DNA from: Gp13-AA77 sp035946575
GTDB taxonomy: Bacteria; Acidobacteriota; Terriglobia; UBA7540
Direction of reading: 5' to 3'
NCBI GenBank assembly: GCA_035946575.1
Contig: DASYZG010000058.1
Location: 1 to 61,811, forward strand
Length of the DNA stretch: 61,811 nt
Part shown: piece by piece, positions 1 to 8,826 of the stretch
Numbering within the stretch: the first letter of the stretch is position 1
How the letters are laid out: the number at the start of each line of letters is the position of its first letter
The notes under the pieces: model-generated
Databases searched by the model: none
What the model saw: the letters and a program-made list of their open reading frames with translations, nothing else
What the model was told of the DNA's origin: nothing
Translations under genes and position numbers: made by a program

Positions 1-2
1 CC

Positions 3-89
3 CGACTGATTCATCACCATGTCCGGCGGCTCGGCAGGCTGGGTATTCGCGTCCGCTCGCTGGACCTCGCCCAAACCCCGAAGGCATAG
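3..89 (+). CDS. C-terminal tail of a gene entering from the left (unidentified)
   Basis: An open frame runs from the window edge to a TAG stop and encodes about 28 residues, rich in Arg, Leu and His (RLIHHHVRRLGRLGIRVRSL). Nothing in so short a tail identifies the family. It could also be chance reading of non-coding DNA. Low confidence. Confidence 0.3.
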   Translation, partial: RLIHHHVRRLGRLGIRVRSLDLAQTPKA

Positions 90-309
90 AGAACCATATT
101 GCAGAATCAACGACATACACGAATTTTCGAAGGAATCAACAGAAAAAGGCTAGGGGAAGAATTTGCACAAAGCCCGAATCTCATTTGGAATCAAGCACTA
201 CGTTTATTGGAAGATGCGGAAATTGCAGGACAGACTCGGTCGCCGGCACAGCCGGTGGAGGGTTGTGACGGCGTCGCAGTAGGGGCGGCGCCATGGCGCG
301 GAGATCCTA

Positions 310-2322
310 ATGTATAAGACGCTCTGTTTTTTGGTCAGCGTTCTGTTCATACCCGGCGCGCTGTGGTGTCAGGCGCCGGGTGGAAGCTATGGGGCTCCCG
401 GCGGAATGAACCCCGCCAACCGGGCCGAACTGAACATCGAGAAGACCATTTGGCACGTTTTCGGCAAGGTTACCGACATCAAGGGCGACACCGTCCGCGA
501 CGCCTCGGTGGTTACCGACCTCGGTCTTGGAACTACCTACAAAAGAAGCCTGACGACCGACTTTCAGGGAGAATTCCGGACCGACTACAGGGTAGACGCG
601 AGTACGATGAAGGACCTCGGAGTACGGGTAGCGGTGCGCGCGCCGGGATATCACGACGCCTACGAGTTCGTTAACTTCGGCGCCGGCGATAAGACCTGGG
701 AAATCGATATCACCATGCGCCCGGCGACCGAAGGCGCTGGCGACCTGAACGTGGAATCGCTCGTCGAGACTTTGGCGCCTCCGCTGGCTTCGAACCTTCA
801 GAAAGACCCGGCTCTGGCACGGGTCAAAAAGGACCTGGACCGCGGGGCAACTGCCTTCCTCGCCGGCCATGCGGTGGCGGCGGTCCCGAATCTGCAGAAG
901 GTCGTCGATCGGAACCCCGACTGCGGTCACTGCAGGACCCTTCTGGGCTTGGTCTTCCTTGACGCCGGAAGTTGGAACAGCGCCGAACAACAGTTCCTCC
1001 AGGCGGACAAGCTCGCCCAAAGCAAAGGCAGCAGTGCCGACAAGGCTGAGTCCTTCCTGATCGTTGCCGAGATGGCGAACTGGAAGGGCGAATACGACAA
1101 GGCCGCCGGATTCCTGATGCAGGCCAAAGACCTCGACCCCAAGAACGCCTTCATCCTGCAAGAGCTCGGGCGCACCCTGATTTTCCAGAAGAATTGGGAG
1201 GCAGCGGATCAGTACCTGGACGAGGCTACGCACGCCGGCGCGCCCAAGGAGTCGCTCCTGCTGCGCGTTCGCGCCCTGCTCGAAGAGGGCGATCCCAGCA
1301 CCGCGGCGGCCGTCATGAAGGCGTATATCGGCAAGGGCAGCGTGAGCGGGCTCCCGCCAAACGTGCGGAGTCTCAACTCGCAGGTGGAAGCGCGGCTCAG
1401 CCTTCAAAATGCCACCCAGGTCCAATCCGTGGTCACCCAGCCGCTGCCGGAACTGATCGCGGCCGTTCCCGAGCTCAAGGGTCTTGAGCCCGCAGCAAAC
1501 CAGGACGAGCTCGGGTCCATCCTGCAAAAAACCGGCGGGAACGTGCGCGAGTTCTTTACCGGGTTTCAGAATACCGTCTCCGTGGAACAGGTGCGGGAAG
1601 AGCGCCTTGGCAAGAACGGCAAGGTCAGGGATTTTCAAAATCTCAAGTTTCAGTACCTGCTGGTCAGCCAGCCGCAGCAGGGCAGGATGGAGCTTCAGGA
1701 GTATCGGACCGACGAGCATGGCTACCCCACCGCGCCCACCGGCCTCGATTCCGGTTTCATGCTGACCTCGGGATTTGCCTCGGCTTCGCTGCTCTTTCAT
1801 CCGGCTTATCAATCGGGGGCCCGGTTCCGTTATCTCGGCCGGCAGAACGTGAATGGCAAAACCCTCGACGTGGTCGCCTTTGCCGAAATACCGGACAAGG
1901 CCGAGATGATCGAGCGTTTCAATACCCACGACGCCTCCGTCCTGGTGGTCTTTCAGGGCCTGGCCTGGATTGATGCCGATTCGTACAAGATCGTCCGGCT
2001 GAGGACCGATCTGCTGAAGCCGGAAAGCAAGATCCGCCTCGAGCGGCAGACCACCGAGATCACTTACGACCCGGTGCAGTTCAAGCAGGTGGCGTCCACC
2101 GTGTGGTTGCCAAGCGAGGTCGCGGTCACCGTGGAATGGGCGGGCAAGACGTTCCGCAACATGCACCGGTACTCGGATTTCAGGCTTTTCAACACGGGCA
2201 CGGAGGAACACGTGAAGCCGGTGAAAATGCCGAATGCGGAAACGCCGGCTCCCGCTGCTCCTGAGCTGCCGAATCAGCCGGCCGCCCAGTCGCCCGGTTC
2301 GTCCGTCCGGCCACGCCAGTGA
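310..2322 (+). CDS. Secreted TPR protein with carboxypeptidase-regulatory-like domain
   Basis: This 670-residue protein starts with a signal peptide (about residues 1-20, hydrophobic core FLVSVLFIPGALW). A beta-sandwich resembling the carboxypeptidase regulatory-like fold follows (about 50-130; FGKVTDIKGDTVRDASVV). A TPR array covers about 170-330, and a beta-rich C-terminal half of unknown type ends in a Pro/Ala-rich tail. The ATG has GGAG six bases upstream. Such modular exported proteins are common in Acidobacteriota, but their function is unknown; a scaffold or envelope role is inference. The next gene lies 75 bp downstream on the same strand. Confidence 0.8.
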   Translation: MYKTLCFLVSVLFIPGALWCQAPGGSYGAPGGMNPANRAELNIEKTIWHVFGKVTDIKGDTVRDASVVTDLGLGTTYKRSLTTDFQGEFRTDYRVDASTMKDLGVRVAVRAPGYHDAYEFVNFGAGDKTWEIDITMRPATEGAGDLNVESLVETLAPPLASNLQKDPALARVKKDLDRGATAFLAGHAVAAVPNLQKVVDRNPDCGHCRTLLGLVFLDAGSWNSAEQQFLQADKLAQSKGSSADKAESFLIVAEMANWKGEYDKAAGFLMQAKDLDPKNAFILQELGRTLIFQKNWEAADQYLDEATHAGAPKESLLLRVRALLEEGDPSTAAAVMKAYIGKGSVSGLPPNVRSLNSQVEARLSLQNATQVQSVVTQPLPELIAAVPELKGLEPAANQDELGSILQKTGGNVREFFTGFQNTVSVEQVREERLGKNGKVRDFQNLKFQYLLVSQPQQGRMELQEYRTDEHGYPTAPTGLDSGFMLTSGFASASLLFHPAYQSGARFRYLGRQNVNGKTLDVVAFAEIPDKAEMIERFNTHDASVLVVFQGLAWIDADSYKIVRLRTDLLKPESKIRLERQTTEITYDPVQFKQVASTVWLPSEVAVTVEWAGKTFRNMHRYSDFRLFNTGTEEHVKPVKMPNAETPAPAAPELPNQPAAQSPGSSVRPRQ

Positions 2323-2397
2323 TGCACATGGGTCGTTTCGTCTGCACAACCGCCCAGGCCCGGCCGGATCCCGCAGCCGTCAAGTGAGGTCTCGATC

Positions 2398-3102
2398 ATG
2401 CTCTACGCAGGAACGTCGGGCTTCGCCTATCCCGCCTGGAAGCCGCGATTTTATCCCGCCGATCTCAACTCGAAGAAGTTCCTGGAGTACTACGCCACGC
2501 GGCTCAACAGCGTGGAGATCAACTACACCTTCCGCCGCCTCGCGGCCGAGAGCACACTCGAAAACTGGATCAAGGCCACGCCGGAAGGGTTCCGCTTCTC
2601 TCCCAAGGCGCACCAGCGCATCACCCATTTCGAGCGGCTGCGCGGCGCCGTGGACTTCACCAGCGTCTTCCTGCGTTCCATTGATCCGCTGCGCGCCACA
2701 CATCGCCTGGGGCCCATCCTCTTCCAGCTTCCGCCTAATTTCCGGCGCGACGACGCCGTGCTCGGCGATTTCCTGAAGTCCCTTCCCGACGACCTTCGCT
2801 ACTCGTTCGAGTTCCGGCACGATTCGTGGCTTACCGAGGACGTGTACGCGCTGCTCCGGCGGCACAACGTCGCCCTCTGCTGGGCCGAGTCCGAGAAGAT
2901 GGAGATTCCCGAGATCACAACCGCGGACTTCGCCTACCTGCGGCTGCGCAAGCCGGAATACCCGCCTGAGGAACGTCAGCTGATCCTCAAGACTGTCCGG
3001 GCGATCATGGCGCGAAACCAGGACGTGTTCACGTTCTTCAAACACGAGGAAACGCCCGACGGCGCCCTCAATGCCGAAGAGTTGCTGAAGGAAGCGCGCT
3101 GA
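2398..3102 (+). CDS. DUF72 (YecE-like) family protein
   Basis: The 234-residue product has the DUF72 TIM-barrel hallmarks: N-terminal LYAGTSGFAYPAWK, the NSVEINYTFRR segment, FRFSPKAHQRITH, and FEFRHDSWL in the middle. The length matches the family. The biochemical role of DUF72 proteins is not established. It starts 75 bp after the TPR gene and its end meets the convergent AMMECR1 gene with only a few bases between. Confidence 0.9.
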   Translation: MLYAGTSGFAYPAWKPRFYPADLNSKKFLEYYATRLNSVEINYTFRRLAAESTLENWIKATPEGFRFSPKAHQRITHFERLRGAVDFTSVFLRSIDPLRATHRLGPILFQLPPNFRRDDAVLGDFLKSLPDDLRYSFEFRHDSWLTEDVYALLRRHNVALCWAESEKMEIPEITTADFAYLRLRKPEYPPEERQLILKTVRAIMARNQDVFTFFKHEETPDGALNAEELLKEAR

Positions 3103-3108
3103 TCGCGG

Positions 3109-3705
3109 CTATCGGAGACTTGAGGAATGCGCGGCCGGGTTTGACGACGCCACGGAAGCGTCATCGCGCCCGGCGATGATCTGGGTGGTGAAGCCCTGAA
3201 TCCTGGCGCCGCGCCGCCAGGCGTTGGTGGGCAATCCGGCTTTCGCGCAAGTCTGTTCCAGAAACGACTCGCGGTCCCAACCCCATTCGAGCGGGACCTG
3301 CGGCAACAGCAGTCCGCGCCGGAATCCGCTGGAGATCATCAGGCCATGGCGGCCGATCTCAATCGCCTCCGGCGCAATGTCGGTCAGGGGAGAGAGTACG
3401 CTGATCTCGATGTCCAGGTGGGGAAGCTCGGCGGGCAGGACAGCCGGGAAGCGCGGATCGTAGAGGGCGGCGGAGGCCGCGCAGTTGGCCACCGTAAGCG
3501 TGAGCGCCTCGTCGGCCTCCACGTGACCGATGCATCCGCGCAGTTCACCCTCGCGCCGCAGGGTTACGAATGCGCCTCCGGGCTCTGCCAGGTTCCCTGA
3601 GTAGCCCTGAACGTCCGGCGGGCGGCGCTCGAGAACCGCAGCCTCGATCGCCTGCCGCGCGATCACGAGGAGCGTTCGCCCTTCCTCTTCAGTGAGCGGC
3701 GACAT
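3109..3705 (-). CDS. AMMECR1-domain protein (AmmeMemoRadiSam system protein A type)
   Basis: The product has 198 residues from an ATG preceded by AGGAG. It shows the AMMECR1 signature: GAFVTLRREGELRGCIGH, then a DPRFPAVLPAELPHLDIEISVLSPL block and WDRESFLEQTCAKAGLP. In other bacteria the domain occurs with a Memo-like and a radical SAM protein, and neither partner is seen nearby. The function is unknown; nucleic-acid or metabolite modification has been suggested. Its start overlaps the end of pgsA by 17 bp, so the two are probably cotranscribed and translationally coupled. Confidence 0.88.
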   Translation of the reverse strand: MSPLTEEEGRTLLVIARQAIEAAVLERRPPDVQGYSGNLAEPGGAFVTLRREGELRGCIGHVEADEALTLTVANCAASAALYDPRFPAVLPAELPHLDIEISVLSPLTDIAPEAIEIGRHGLMISSGFRRGLLLPQVPLEWGWDRESFLEQTCAKAGLPTNAWRRGARIQGFTTQIIAGRDDASVASSNPAAHSSSLR

Positions 3706-4354
3706 CCTTCTCCTTGCGCTCGTCTTCCAGGTTCGCCTCCACGTCCGGCAACACAACGACGCGATGCCGCACCGGCTGGCGGACGCTCGGGTCGAGCTTG
3801 TGCCAGAACCGCCAGAAGTAGTGTGCCGCCGATACCAGGGCCGAGACGACCACCAACACCAGCAGCAGCCAGGTCAGAATGACCAGTAAATGTAAGGCCG
3901 GTTCCGGCAATTTCATGGCGGCGAACCGAGGCTCGAGCATCAGCGCGGTGATGGCCGCCACCTGCAGAACCATCTTGGTCTTGCCGATGTCGGAGGCCTG
4001 AATAATGAAACCCTCGCTTGAGGCAATCGCGCGCAGACCGGAGACAGCGAACTCGCGGCCCACGATGATCACCACGATCCAGGCCGGCACGCGGTGCAGT
4101 TCGACCAGGGAGATAAAGGCCGCCGAGGTCAGCAGCTTGTCGGCAATGGGATCGAGAAGTGTCCCGAGCCGCGAGATCTGGGCGCGCCGCCGCGCGAAGT
4201 ATCCGTCGAGCAGGTCGGTGGTCGCCGCCGCCAGAAAGACCCCGACGGCCCAGAGGTCCATGTTCGGCTGCGTGGTCAACAAAAGCACCACGAGCAGCGG
4301 AACAAAGAAGATCCGGAGGATGGTGAGCGAATTCGGCAGGCTCATGGATTTCAC
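3689..4354 (-). CDS. pgsA: CDP-diacylglycerol--glycerol-3-phosphate 3-phosphatidyltransferase
   Basis: This integral membrane enzyme makes phosphatidylglycerol phosphate, the committed step to acidic phospholipids. The CDP-alcohol phosphotransferase motif is complete: DGYFARRR, then G, then DPIADK, matching DGx2ARx8Gx3Dx3D. The N-terminus is the usual SLPNSLTILRIFFVPLLV helix, and at least four membrane segments follow. A GTG at 4354 with AGGGA upstream is the likely start; an ATG three codons in is the alternative. The C-terminal tail of about 30 charged residues is longer than in many homologues. The gene precedes the AMMECR1 gene and overlaps it. Confidence 0.92.
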   Translation of the reverse strand: MKSMSLPNSLTILRIFFVPLLVVLLLTTQPNMDLWAVGVFLAAATTDLLDGYFARRRAQISRLGTLLDPIADKLLTSAAFISLVELHRVPAWIVVIIVGREFAVSGLRAIASSEGFIIQASDIGKTKMVLQVAAITALMLEPRFAAMKLPEPALHLLVILTWLLLVLVVVSALVSAAHYFWRFWHKLDPSVRQPVRHRVVVLPDVEANLEDERKEKDVAAH

Positions 4355-4862
4355 TGCATCCCTGAGCGGGAGACGGGAAGCGGATTCCGGTCAGACGCCA
4401 GGCAGCAGCAGACTCTCACTCCAGCGCCAAATATAACCGGGCCGTTTTCGAGTGTCAAACAGCGCCCCGCGCGCCGCGCTGCCGCAGATCGCTCGGCGCC
4501 GGTGTTGAGTTTGGAGTACAGGAAAACCCGACTATGGTGCTAGTCAATTCCTGTAGTCAAGTCGCAATTGAGCCTGATTTCATGCGGGTGCGGCGCGCAT
4601 GGCCGGTCAGCCGGACGAAGCATAATCGCCTAGCCCCGCTGTGAATAACTCCAGGCTCTCGTAACCGGCTTGTAACCTTCTATCGTCCGCTCGGGAAGGT
4701 TGCTGTGGTACAAGAAGAGACTCATAACCCGCTGAAAACAAGAGGGGAAGGCGCGGGGCGGGCATTGTCGATCTGATCTAATAGCAAAGTACTAAGACCG
4801 GGCGTTACCGGCCCGCAGGCGGCTTTTCCACAGCGATTTCCACAGGCTCCAGGCCAGCGATT
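4355..4862. other. Intergenic region with DnaA-box-like 9-mers
   Basis: These 508 bases between hflX and pgsA show no convincing gene. Two sites match the DnaA-box form TTWTNCACA: TGTGAATAA at 4640-4648 (reverse) and TTTTCCACA at 4824-4832. A one-mismatch site, ATTTCCACA, lies at 4836-4844. The stretch 4770-4800 is relatively AT-rich. This may be a DnaA-regulated or origin-like region, or chance. Confidence 0.35.
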
Positions 4863-6011
4863 TCAGGGCGCCGGCTGCGGTTCCGGTTCGAGCGGGCGTC
4901 CGCCCCTGCTTGCTTCTCCGCCTGCCATCCGGGGACTCGGAATCAGCTCAGCAATCCGGCGGCGCAGCTCGTCGAGGCCCTCGCCGGTCCGCGCTGACAC
5001 GCCGGCGTCCCGCGGACTGTGCGGCAGGTGATCGCGCTCCGCGGGTGTAAGCAGGTCGATCTTGTTCCAGACCTTGAGCCTCGGAGCCGAGGCCAGACCC
5101 ATGCTCTCCAGCAGACTCTCCACGGCGGCGTCCTGTGACTCGCGATCGGTGTGAGCCGCGTCCGTGACGTGCAGCAGCAGCGCCGCGTCCTCCAGCTCCT
5201 CGAGCGTGGCGCGGAAGGATGCCACCAGGTGCGGGGGCAGGCGGCGGATGAAGCCCACGGTGTCGGAGAGCAGCACCTGCCGATGAGCACCGAGCTTCAC
5301 CGACCTCACCGTCGGATCGAGGGTGGCGAACAACCGGGAGGAGGCTTCAACCTTCGCTTCGGTGAGCGCGTTGAACAAGGTCGATTTGCCGGCGTTGGTA
5401 TAGCCGACCAGAGCAGCCGTCTGCCAGCGCTGCTCGCGGCGATGCTCCCGATGCAGGGCGCGCTGCGACCGGACCCGTTCAATTCCCTCGCGCAGTTTGC
5501 GGATACGGGCGCGGATGCGGCGACGGTCGAATTCGAGCTGCTGCTCGCCCGGTCCGCGCGTGCCGATTCCGCCGCCCAGGCGCGACAACAGGGTCCCTTT
5601 GCCGGAGAGCCGCGGCAGCAGATAGTTCAACTGCGCGAGCTCCACCTGGAGCTGTCCTTCGCGGCTGCGCGCGCGGCGCGCAAAAATGTCGAGGATGAGC
5701 TGGGTGCGATCCAGGACTTTCAGTCCGAGTGCCTGCTCCAGATTGCGAAGTTGGGTCGGCGAGAGGTCGTTATCGAAAATCACGCACCCGGCGCTTTCGC
5801 CGCGGGCCAGCGCCTGGACTTCGCCGATCTTGCCGCGGCCGATGAGGGTGGCGGGATCAGGCCGCGGCGAACGCTGCAGGGTGACGCCGAGCACGGCACC
5901 ACCGGCGCTGCGCGAAAGTTCAGCGAGTTCCTGAAGGGACTCCTCGCCCTCTGCGCCGGCGCGCGGCGGCAGGCCGGGCCGGCGGCTCTGCGTCCAGCCC
6001 ACCAGATGCAC
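4863..6011 (-). CDS. hflX: Ribosome-associated GTPase HflX
   Basis: HflX binds the 50S subunit and rescues or splits stalled ribosomes under stress. Over 382 residues the HflX N-terminal domain covers about 1-190, including FDNDLSPTQLRNLE and the GIGTRGPGEQQLE loop. The GTPase domain then shows G1 GYTNAGKST (203-211), G3 DTVGF (250-254) and G4 NKID (316-319). The GTG at 6011 leaves a very short N-terminus; the frame is open back to the hfq stop, so translation may begin a few codons earlier or be coupled to hfq. It is the last gene of the miaA-hfq-hflX run. Confidence 0.93.
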   Translation of the reverse strand: MHLVGWTQSRRPGLPPRAGAEGEESLQELAELSRSAGGAVLGVTLQRSPRPDPATLIGRGKIGEVQALARGESAGCVIFDNDLSPTQLRNLEQALGLKVLDRTQLILDIFARRARSREGQLQVELAQLNYLLPRLSGKGTLLSRLGGGIGTRGPGEQQLEFDRRRIRARIRKLREGIERVRSQRALHREHRREQRWQTAALVGYTNAGKSTLFNALTEAKVEASSRLFATLDPTVRSVKLGAHRQVLLSDTVGFIRRLPPHLVASFRATLEELEDAALLLHVTDAAHTDRESQDAAVESLLESMGLASAPRLKVWNKIDLLTPAERDHLPHSPRDAGVSARTGEGLDELRRRIAELIPSPRMAGGEASRGGRPLEPEPQPAP

Positions 6012-6041
6012 CTTTTCGAGCGGCTGTGCGGAACGAATCGA

Positions 6042-6329
6042 TCAGCCCTCCGCCGGCGGTGCCACCACCGGCGCCGGCGGCACCGCGCCGGGCCGCGGCA
6101 TTACCACCGTGGAGATGGCGTGCTTGAAAATCAACTGCTCCTGGTGGTTGCTTTCAAGGATGAGGGAGAACTTATCGAAACTTCGAATTCTGCCCGTCAG
6201 CTTAACTCCGCTCACCAGGTAGATGGTTACCAGGGCTCTTTCCTTGCGAGCGGAATTCAGAAAGCCATCCTGGATATTCTGGGCCTGCTTCTCACTATGT
6301 TCTCTACGTTCGACCGCAGCAGTGTTCAT
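6042..6329 (-). CDS. hfq: RNA chaperone Hfq
   Basis: Hfq forms a hexameric Sm-like ring that pairs small RNAs with mRNAs. The 95-residue product carries Sm1 (QDGFLNSARKERALVTIYLV, continuing to the GRI and FDKFSLIL strands) and Sm2 (IFKHAIST). A short tail of about 20 residues, rich in Pro and Ala, follows. The ATG at 6329 is preferred because AGGA lies 7 bases upstream; a GTG two codons earlier is possible. It sits 10 bp after miaA and 31 bp before hflX, the same order as in many Proteobacteria. Confidence 0.95.
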   Translation of the reverse strand: MNTAAVERREHSEKQAQNIQDGFLNSARKERALVTIYLVSGVKLTGRIRSFDKFSLILESNHQEQLIFKHAISTVVMPRPGAVPPAPVVAPPAEG

Positions 6330-6345
6330 AATCACATCCTGAGCT

Positions 6346-7338
6346 CTAAAGTGAGGAAAAGACCGGCCCCCGCACCTCGTACGATGGGCCGGCTACAGCG
6401 CTGGCAAGCCAGCGAAAGACCTGCTGCTCGATGACCGGGTCGTCACCGAAGCCGCCAAACCACTGCACCTCCGCCTCGCGGCGGAACCACGTCATCTGCC
6501 GCTTGGCGTACTGGCGCGTCTGCGCCTGGGTGTCTCGAATCGCCTCCTCGTGCGTCATGGTACCTTCGACGCAAGCGCGAGCCTGGCGGTAACCCAGCGC
6601 CTCGAGTGGAATCGAAGCGGCCCCCGCGCACCCGAGAGCCTCCCGGACCTCCTCCATAATGCCGCCCGCGAACATCCGTTCGGTGCGGACATTGATTCGC
6701 CGCGCCAGCTCCGCGCGCGGCGGCGACAGGCCAATCTTTAAGGCACGAAAGCCCTGCACGCCTTCCCGGCCCTCGCGGAGCAAGTCTGAAAAGCGCCGGC
6801 GCTCTACCAGGCAGACCTCCAGGGCGCGAATGACTTTCTGAGCGTCGCGCGGATGAATGCGCGCCGCAGTCTCCCGGTCTTTACGGGCGAGCATGCGATG
6901 CAGAAACTCTCGCCCGCGCCGCTCCGCGAATCCGCTCAAGCGCCGGCGCAACTCGTCCGAACGCGCCGGACCCTCAAAAAGCCCGAGGAGCAGCGCCCGC
7001 AGATAGAGTCCAGTACCGCCGGTCATCACCGGCAGCTTGCGGCGGCTGCGCAGGTCCTCGAGCACCTTCAGCGCCTGGCGCCGGTATTCGCCTGCCGTAT
7101 ATCGGGCGCCGGGCTCGGCGACATCCAGCAGGTGGTGGGGGACGCCGCGGCGTTCCTCCAGGCCCAGCTTGCCCGACCCGATATCAAACCCGCGGTAGAC
7201 CTGCACCGAGTCGAAGTTGATGACTTCACCGCCGAAGGCCAGCGCCAGCCGGACCGCGAGCGCTGACTTTCCCGAAGCCGTCGGACCGACGACAACAATC
7301 AGCGGGTAGTCTGGGGCGTTCGGGTCTAGCCGCTCCAC
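6346..7338 (-). CDS. miaA: tRNA dimethylallyltransferase
   Basis: MiaA transfers a dimethylallyl group to A37 of tRNAs that read UNN codons. The P-loop GPTASGKSALAV is near residue 18. It is followed by DSVQVYRGFDIGSGK, the TGGTGLYLRALLLG motif, and a C-terminal TWFRRE element. I placed the start at GTG 7338, giving 330 residues. The frame stays open about 60 codons further upstream, but those codons are Ala/Ser-rich, unlike MiaA, and overlap a separate small ORF. The GTG sits just before that small ORF's stop, which suggests translational coupling. Confidence 0.92.
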   Translation of the reverse strand: MERLDPNAPDYPLIVVVGPTASGKSALAVRLALAFGGEVINFDSVQVYRGFDIGSGKLGLEERRGVPHHLLDVAEPGARYTAGEYRRQALKVLEDLRSRRKLPVMTGGTGLYLRALLLGLFEGPARSDELRRRLSGFAERRGREFLHRMLARKDRETAARIHPRDAQKVIRALEVCLVERRRFSDLLREGREGVQGFRALKIGLSPPRAELARRINVRTERMFAGGIMEEVREALGCAGAASIPLEALGYRQARACVEGTMTHEEAIRDTQAQTRQYAKRQMTWFRREAEVQWFGGFGDDPVIEQQVFRWLASAVAGPSYEVRGPVFSSL

Positions 7339-7430
7339 CAGGCTATGCGCAGATAGCGGAACAGCAGCAGGCACAGTATGAGGGCCAGCACAATCATCGC
7401 CCCCAGGACTTGTTGACGCGATGGTTGCAT
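7326..7430 (-). CDS. 34-residue single-pass membrane peptide upstream of miaA
   Basis: A short frame from ATG 7430 encodes MQPSRQQVLGAMIVLALILC followed by LLLFRYLRIAWWSG. It has a basic N-terminus, one strong transmembrane helix (about residues 9-24) and an aromatic/basic end. It fills the gap between the TonB-like gene and miaA and overlaps the inferred miaA start, so it could be a conserved small membrane protein translated with miaA. The Shine-Dalgarno sequence is weak. The family is unrecognised. Confidence 0.5.
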   Translation of the reverse strand: MQPSRQQVLGAMIVLALILCLLLFRYLRIAWWSG

Positions 7431-7507
7431 CGGACTCAGAACTCAAGGCTGCGCTAGCCGGCCCACGCCCGCGCGCGGCGGCGTCTGCTTCCTGTCCGCA
7501 TTCGATA

Positions 7508-8713
7508 TCACTGAGCACCATAGCCCAAGTTATACAGAAAGATGAATCGCAGTTTCAGATCGTTGCCTCTGTACTCGTTGGGCAGCGGCGGGAAGGGTAT
7601 CGAGGCGTGAAGGGCTGCGCCCGCCGCGCCGTCGAGAGCCTGCGACCCTGAAGTCAACACCAGATCGAGCTCCGGCACGCGGCCATCCCGCAATATCGCG
7701 AACTGAATTGCAACGCGGCCTTTCTCTCCGAGACGAGCCGACTCCGGCATAACGGCGTACCAGTTCTCGCGCACTACGCGTACGATGCGCGCCAGGTACG
7801 GCCCGAAGTCCACGCCTTGGGTGTCCGACAGAATCATCGGGCCTTCCAGCGAGAAGTTAGAGCTGGGATTATTGAACTGTCCGATCGAGTCCCCGGGTCC
7901 GACGACCCGGCCGTGGGCGCGCCCCCGCGCCGCAGCCTGCGCTGCCTGATCGAGCATCTCCTGGGGTGTCGCCATGGCCAGATGGCCGGGAGACTGCGCC
8001 GGCTTGGGAACATCCTCGAGTTTCAAGGTATCGTCATGCTGCGGCGGCGGTGGCGGCGGGGCGGCCGCGGCCTGCTGCTTCGGGGCGGCGGGCTGAGGCT
8101 GAGGTTGGGGCGGCGGCGCAGGCGGCTTGGGTTGGCCGCCGGCGATCTCGGGCAGCTTCGTATTTCCCTTGGAATAAGCTTCGTGCGGCGCTTGGGGGTT
8201 GACAATCGGCGGCTTGCTTCGAGCCAGGCGATCCTGATCCGACTGTAGCTTCGCCCGCCGCTCTTTCTCCAACTCCGCCTGAAGGTCACGGGGCAGAACC
8301 AGGAACGTCGGCTGGGGAGGCTTTTCCTCGGCCGTCGCAAGAGCGATCAGCTTTTCGTGGCGGGTGATCATGCTGCTGAGCAGGAGGATCAGACCCAGAA
8401 GGGCCACATGCCCCAGAAGGCAGAGCTGGTAAATGGCGAGGAACCGCCAGCGCGCCGAATCCGGCTCGAGCTCGACCAGCAGATTGAGATCATCCTGCGA
8501 GTCGCTTCTCAACGCCCTGCTGACGAACAGGCCCTCCGAATCTGCATCCGGCTCAAGCGCCAACAACAGATTGAGTTGTTTGTGCGGCGAATCGCTTGCG
8601 GCGGACCGGCGCTCCGACTCTGCATCTGGTCGAGACCCGGGCGCTGCAAGTTCCTTTAAGTCAAGGAGATTCAAGCCTTGCCCCCAACTCGGCCGTTTGC
8701 GCACCCATTTCAT
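7508..8713 (-). CDS. TonB-family protein with a repeated cytoplasmic N-terminal region
   Basis: The product has about 401 residues from the ATG at 8713 (an ATG seven codons earlier is possible). A cytoplasmic region of about 90 residues holds three copies of an LNLL motif in acidic context (residues 14-17, 47-50, 76-79). One transmembrane helix follows (about 92-115), then a coiled, basic stretch and a Pro/Gln-rich spacer (about 185-230). The C-terminal TonB-like domain (about 300-400) contains RVVRENWYAVMPE and GRVAIQFAILRDG. It probably spans the periplasm and links an inner-membrane partner to an outer-membrane one. No exbB/exbD genes are in the window. Confidence 0.82.
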   Translation of the reverse strand: MKWVRKRPSWGQGLNLLDLKELAAPGSRPDAESERRSAASDSPHKQLNLLLALEPDADSEGLFVSRALRSDSQDDLNLLVELEPDSARWRFLAIYQLCLLGHVALLGLILLLSSMITRHEKLIALATAEEKPPQPTFLVLPRDLQAELEKERRAKLQSDQDRLARSKPPIVNPQAPHEAYSKGNTKLPEIAGGQPKPPAPPPQPQPQPAAPKQQAAAAPPPPPPQHDDTLKLEDVPKPAQSPGHLAMATPQEMLDQAAQAAARGRAHGRVVGPGDSIGQFNNPSSNFSLEGPMILSDTQGVDFGPYLARIVRVVRENWYAVMPESARLGEKGRVAIQFAILRDGRVPELDLVLTSGSQALDGAAGAALHASIPFPPLPNEYRGNDLKLRFIFLYNLGYGAQ

Positions 8714-8826
8714 CGTTGAGCGTCTCGCACCCATCTTACCATTGCTGCCTGTGACTGGCTGTGTACACTGAGCGCGAAGGGCCGTTCGGCCCGACTCCTC
8801 GGAGCCATCCCGACGAAGTGCAGTGC

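Noticed and set aside
307..2349. A 680-residue minus-strand frame opposite the TPR protein gene
   Set aside because: It is antisense to a convincing gene with signal peptide and domains; high GC keeps the opposite strand open.
6346..7521. A 391-residue MiaA with a long N-terminal extension
   Set aside because: The extension is Ala/Ser-rich, unlike MiaA, and covers a separate membrane-peptide frame; GTG 7338 gives the normal length.
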